Assembly: GCF_012927115.1 (NCBI RefSeq)
Contig: NZ_JABBFY010000001.1
Span: 1,612,001 to 1,676,000, forward strand
Direction: 5' to 3'
Source: Sphingomonas sp. G-3-2-10
GTDB taxonomy: Bacteria > Pseudomonadota > Alphaproteobacteria > Sphingomonadales > Sphingomonadaceae
Length of the DNA: 64,000 nt
Made by a program: the position numbers and the translations under genes. Below the pieces are notes generated by a model. That model saw nothing but the letters and a program-made list of their open reading frames with translations. It ran no database searches and was not told the DNA's origin. Below, in pieces: positions 60,951 to 64,000 of the stretch; position 1 is the stretch's first letter, and every line of letters begins with the position of its first letter.

Positions 60951-61831
60951 CGGCCGGCCAGCGCCAGCAGCGCCTGCGCGCGGGCAAGATACGGGCGATC
61001 GAGCATTCCGCCCTTGTACCCGATCGCACCCACGCCGGGATTGGCGGCGAAGATATCGACGATCTCCTGCGCTTCGGCCAGTTCGTCCTCGCCCGGCGTG
61101 AAGGCGGCATTGATGACATCGACCTGCGCCGGGTGGATCGCCAGCATCCCGCGATAGCCGTCGCGGCGGACCTTTTCGGCCCGCGCCTTCAGCGTCTCGA
61201 GATCGCGGAAATCGCCCTGGATCGTCTCGATCGGCAACACGCCCGCGGTCGCCGCGCCCAGCAGGCACAGACTACGCGCCAGTTCATAGGTGAAGCCGTA
61301 GCTGCCGTCGGGATTGCGGTTGTTGCTCGCCCCGATCGAGTCCGCCAGATCCTCCGCGCCCCAGGTCAGCGCGACCACGCGGGGCGCGCCGGCATAGTCG
61401 CCGGTGGTGAACATCGCGGCGGCCGTTTCGGTGACCAGCACGATCACCTTGGTCGATCCGACCGCGATATCGTTCGCGGCCTCGAAGGCGGAGAGATAGT
61501 GATCCAGCCGCTCGACATCGGGCCGGCCATAGACTTTGGGCAGCATGATGCCCCCGGGCCTGCCGGGCATCACCGCCGCGAGATCGGCCAGCGTGTGCGG
61601 CCCGTCCATCGGATTGACGCGCACCCAGATGCGCTCCAGCCCCGAAGTCTGCGACTGGAGGAACTCGCGCACCATCGACCGCGCCTTCGGCTTCTCGGAC
61701 TCGGTCACCGCGTCCTCGAGGTCGATCAGCACCACATCGGCCGAACCCTCGACCGCCTTGCCCATCTTCTTCTCGCTGTCGCCCGGCGCGAACAGCCAGG
61801 ACCGCATTCTCAGCGAAGCGCCATCGCTCAC
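60947..61831 (-). CDS. HpcH/HpaI or citrate lyase beta (CitE)-like protein
   Basis: A 294-residue TIM-barrel protein of the CitE/malyl-CoA lyase family. RSWLFAPGDSEKKMGKAVEG, VVLIDLEDAVTESEK (metal-binding Glu/Asp), WVRVNPMDGPHTLADL, then the GAEDLADSIGA and IHPAQVDVINAAFTP motifs. Cleavage of a beta-hydroxyacyl-CoA to acetyl- or propionyl-CoA and an aldehyde or oxoacid is the family activity. It starts with GTG 61831 after GGAGTGACG. It sits 12 bp after the acyl-CoA dehydrogenase gene. Confidence 0.9.
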   Translation of the reverse strand: MSDGASLRMRSWLFAPGDSEKKMGKAVEGSADVVLIDLEDAVTESEKPKARSMVREFLQSQTSGLERIWVRVNPMDGPHTLADLAAVMPGRPGGIMLPKVYGRPDVERLDHYLSAFEAANDIAVGSTKVIVLVTETAAAMFTTGDYAGAPRVVALTWGAEDLADSIGASNNRNPDGSYGFTYELARSLCLLGAATAGVLPIETIQGDFRDLETLKARAEKVRRDGYRGMLAIHPAQVDVINAAFTPGEDELAEAQEIVDIFAANPGVGAIGYKGGMLDRPYLARAQALLALAGR

Positions 61832-61843
61832 GTCGTCACTCCT

Positions 61844-63010
61844 TCAATACGACTTCGGCAGTTCCAGCACCTTTTCGGCGAGGAAGTTCAGGATCATGTG
61901 CGGGCTGACCGGCGCGGTGCGCGGAATCAGCACTTCGCGCAGCAGCCGCTCGACATGATATTCCTGCGCATAACCCATACCGCCCAGCGTTAGCATCGCA
62001 GTGTGGCACGCCTCGAACGCGAATTCGGCGGCGAGATACTTGCCGGCATTGGCCTCGACCCCGCACTCCTCGCCCTTGTCGAACAAAGTCGCGGCTTTCA
62101 TCACCATCAAATTCGCGGCTTCGAGCTGCGCCCAGCATTTCGCCAGCGGATGCTGGATGCCCTGATTCATCCCGATCGGCCGGTCGAACACGATGCGCTC
62201 GCGGGCATAGCGCGCCGCGCGCTGGATCGCCGCGCGGCCGATCCCGATTGCCTCGGCGCCCAGCAGGATGCGCTCGGGGTTCAGCCCCTTGAGGATGATC
62301 CTGAACCCCTGCCCTTCGGCGCCGATCCGGTCCTCCTCGGGGATAAACAGGTCGTTGATGAACAGCATGTTCGATCCCACCGCGTGACGGCCCATCTTGG
62401 GGATCAGCTGATGCTCGATCTTGCTGCGGTCCAGCGAGGTGAAGAACAGCGACAGGCCGTCGGTCTTGCGCGTCACCTCCTCGATCGGCGTGGTGCGCGC
62501 GAGGAGCATCATCTTGTCCGCGACATGCGCGTTGGTGATCCAGATCTTCTCGCCATTGACCAGATAGCCGCCGTCGCGCTTCTCGGCGCGGGTCTTGAGC
62601 TTGGTGGTGTCGAGCCCCGCATTGGGTTCGGTCACCGCGAAACACATCTTCTGCTCGCCCGACAGCACCGGCGGGATCATCCGCGCCTTCTGCTCGTCGG
62701 TACCGAACAGTTCGATCGGCTCGAGGCTGAACACCGGCCCGTGGATCGTCGAAGCGCCGGTCATGCCCGCGCCCGACTCCGCCACCGCCTGCATCATGAT
62801 CGCGGCTTCGGTGATCCCCAGCCCCGATCCGCCGACAGACTCCGGCATCGCCACGCCCAGCCACCCGGCGTCCGCCATCGACTTGTAGAAATCGAGGCAG
62901 GGTTCGCCCGAGCGATCATGCTCCAGCCAATATTCGTCGGGGAATTGCGAGCAATGGCGCAGCACCGCCTCGCGGATATGCTGCTGATCCTCGGTAAGTG
63001 CGAAATCCAC
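61844..63010 (-). CDS. Acyl-CoA dehydrogenase
   Basis: A 388-residue flavin acyl-CoA dehydrogenase. The flavin motifs are CFAVTEPNAGLDTTKLKTRA and the C-terminal LGGMGYAQEYHVERLLREV. The catalytic base is uncertain. It starts with GTG 63010; ATG 63100 gives an extended form with no ribosome site. It is the first gene of a five-gene operon (ACAD, CitE-like, CoA-transferase, crotonase, Rieske) divergent from the CaiB gene. The start region includes a palindrome at 63094. Confidence 0.92.
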   Translation of the reverse strand: MDFALTEDQQHIREAVLRHCSQFPDEYWLEHDRSGEPCLDFYKSMADAGWLGVAMPESVGGSGLGITEAAIMMQAVAESGAGMTGASTIHGPVFSLEPIELFGTDEQKARMIPPVLSGEQKMCFAVTEPNAGLDTTKLKTRAEKRDGGYLVNGEKIWITNAHVADKMMLLARTTPIEEVTRKTDGLSLFFTSLDRSKIEHQLIPKMGRHAVGSNMLFINDLFIPEEDRIGAEGQGFRIILKGLNPERILLGAEAIGIGRAAIQRAARYARERIVFDRPIGMNQGIQHPLAKCWAQLEAANLMVMKAATLFDKGEECGVEANAGKYLAAEFAFEACHTAMLTLGGMGYAQEYHVERLLREVLIPRTAPVSPHMILNFLAEKVLELPKSY

Positions 63011-63093
63011 GATTGATGCCCCGGCTGCGGTCCAACGACGCATCGGCGGTAGCAGCCACTTGGCCCCCACACAACGGGATTTGTACCGATATA

Positions 63094-63106
63094 CGTTCAA
63101 TGAACG
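63094..63106. promoter_or_regulatory. Small palindromic operator between divergent operons
   Basis: CGTTCA-A-TGAACG lies in the 161-base region between the acyl-CoA dehydrogenase operon (start 63010) and the CaiB gene (start 63172). It is the likely site of a local regulator. Confidence 0.5.
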
Positions 63107-63171
63107 AAAATACGGATAGCATCGCGCAGCGAGCCGGGCTAGGCCACGCTCCGGAAATGTGGAGAATTGCG

Positions 63172-64000
63172 ATGGGCGGCGTGGGTCAGGGACCGTTGGC
63201 GGGCGTGCGGGTGATCGATCTCACCAGCATGGTGATGGGCCCCTATTCGACGCAGATCATGGCCGACATGGGCGCCGACGTGATCAAGATCGAGCCGCCC
63301 GCTGGCGACGCCACGCGCTATATCTCGGTCGCGCCCGCCCCGGGGCTCGCCGGCGTGTTCGTCAACGTGAATCGCGGCAAGCGCAGCGTGGTGCTCGACC
63401 TGCAAAGCGACGCGGGCAAGGCGACGCTGCGCGAACTCATCGCCGGGGCGGATATCTTCATCCATGCCATGCGGGCCAAGGCGATCGCGAAGCTCGGCTT
63501 CGACTATGCCTCGGTCGCGGCGATCAAGCCCGACATCGTCTATACCAATTGCTACGGCTACGGGCATCGCGGGCCGTATCGCGACCAGCCAGCCTATGAC
63601 GACACGATCCAGGCCGAATGCGGCCTGCCCGCCGTGCAGCAGATGCTGACCGGCGAAGCGAATTTCGTCGGCGCGATCGTCGCCGACAAGGTCGCGGGGC
63701 TCACCGCCGTCTATGCCACGATGATGGCGCTGTTCCACCGCGAGCGCACCGGCGAGGGACAGGAAGTCGAAGTCGCGATGTTCGAGACGATGGCGTCGTT
63801 CATGCTGGTCGAGCACGCCAATGGCGCGCTGTTCGATCCGCCCTTGAGCGCCGCCCACTATCCCCGCGCGGTCTCGTCCAATCGCAAGCCATACCGGACG
63901 AAGGACGGGCATGTCGCCGCGCTGATCTACAACGACAAGCATTGGGCGCTGTTCGTCGATGCGGTGAAGCCCGCATGGGCCACGCCCGACTATGCGAAGC
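63172..64000 (+). CDS. CaiB/BaiF family CoA-transferase, N-terminal part (runs off right edge)
   Basis: At least 276 codons of a class III CoA-transferase; the frame is open to the right edge. MGGVGQGPLAGVRVIDLTSM, then GADVIKIEPPAGDATRY, and the conserved Asp in DQPAYDDTIQAECG. GGAG lies 7 bases before ATG 63172; an in-frame ATG at 63157 is also possible. It is divergent from the acyl-CoA dehydrogenase operon and likely gives the CoA thioester used by it. It differs in sequence from the CaiB protein at 29727-30941. Confidence 0.88.
   Translation, partial: MGGVGQGPLAGVRVIDLTSMVMGPYSTQIMADMGADVIKIEPPAGDATRYISVAPAPGLAGVFVNVNRGKRSVVLDLQSDAGKATLRELIAGADIFIHAMRAKAIAKLGFDYASVAAIKPDIVYTNCYGYGHRGPYRDQPAYDDTIQAECGLPAVQQMLTGEANFVGAIVADKVAGLTAVYATMMALFHRERTGEGQEVEVAMFETMASFMLVEHANGALFDPPLSAAHYPRAVSSNRKPYRTKDGHVAALIYNDKHWALFVDAVKPAWATPDYAK

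Noticed and set aside
63440..63451. Copy of the TCGCCGGGGCGA-like motif with one mismatch
   Set aside because: It lies inside the coding part of the CaiB gene and encodes an IAGA segment; likely chance.
1..64000. CRISPR arrays, tRNA, rRNA, intact transposase genes
   Set aside because: No regularly spaced repeats, cloverleaf sequences or transposase motifs were seen on reading both strands; a dedicated search with tRNAscan and an IS database would be needed for proof.

Overview
The window is high-GC chromosomal DNA from an alphaproteobacterium. A sphingomonad (Sphingomonas, Novosphingobium or Sphingobium type) is the best fit: gene density is high, many genes overlap by 1-4 bp, GTG starts are common, and SDR, Rieske, TetR, IclR and CaiB families are abundant. 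Species cannot be fixed from the sequence. I see no rRNA, tRNA, CRISPR array, intact insertion sequence or origin. Both ends cut genes: fdsA on the left and a CaiB-type CoA-transferase on the right.

Layout. (1) 1-4.7 kb: NAD-dependent formate dehydrogenase genes (fdsG-fdsB-fdsA, minus strand) with a LysR regulator and S-formylglutathione hydrolase, a C1 detoxification block. (2) 4.8-12.3 kb: a RiPP-like locus. It holds a TPR/2OG-Fe(II) oxygenase, a lasso-cyclase-like asparagine synthetase, an HprK-like peptide kinase and a sulfotransferase as a translationally coupled trio, a PqqD/RRE protein, a flavin-dependent halogenase, and a 54-residue candidate precursor with its own promoter-like sequence and terminator. 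No B2 leader peptidase is present in the window. This is my best candidate for an undescribed system. (3) 12.3-20.2 kb: TetR, a soluble methyl-accepting protein, a hexapeptide-acyltransferase remnant, LysR/mmsA, an alpha/beta hydrolase, a Gfo/Idh/MocA oxidoreductase, a VOC protein and TetR. (4) 20.2-29.7 kb: a sulfate-ester module. A VOC protein and sulfotransferase are on the minus strand. An AraC regulator diverges from SDR, alcohol dehydrogenase, alkylsulfatase-like metallo-hydrolase, cysD, cysNC and cysQ. PAPS synthesis and PAP removal are encoded, but no sulfate-reduction genes are seen here.

(5) 29.7-64 kb: a large catabolic region. It contains CaiB CoA-transferases, MaoC hydratase, acyl-CoA ligase, IclR regulators, SMP-30, aldehyde dehydrogenase, a TPP enzyme, two Rieske oxygenases, a Baeyer-Villiger monooxygenase, three SnoaL-fold proteins, several SDRs, two esterases, P450, a TauD dioxygenase, and an operon of acyl-CoA dehydrogenase, CitE-like lyase, CoA-transferase, enoyl-CoA hydratase and Rieske enzyme. 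Together these look able to hydrolyse esters, oxygenate and cleave a ring or branched skeleton, activate acids to CoA thioesters and beta-oxidise them. The substrate is not identifiable from sequence. Shared palindromes upstream of separate transcription units suggest at least three local regulons: TCGCC-GG-GGCGA, TTATGATA-N7-TATCATAA, and a GAAC-N4-GTTC core.

Three long imperfect palindromes (821-963, 26965-27044, 37760-37862) sit between genes of the same orientation and look like repeats of the REP/MITE type. No gap of more than 300 bases lacks a gene.
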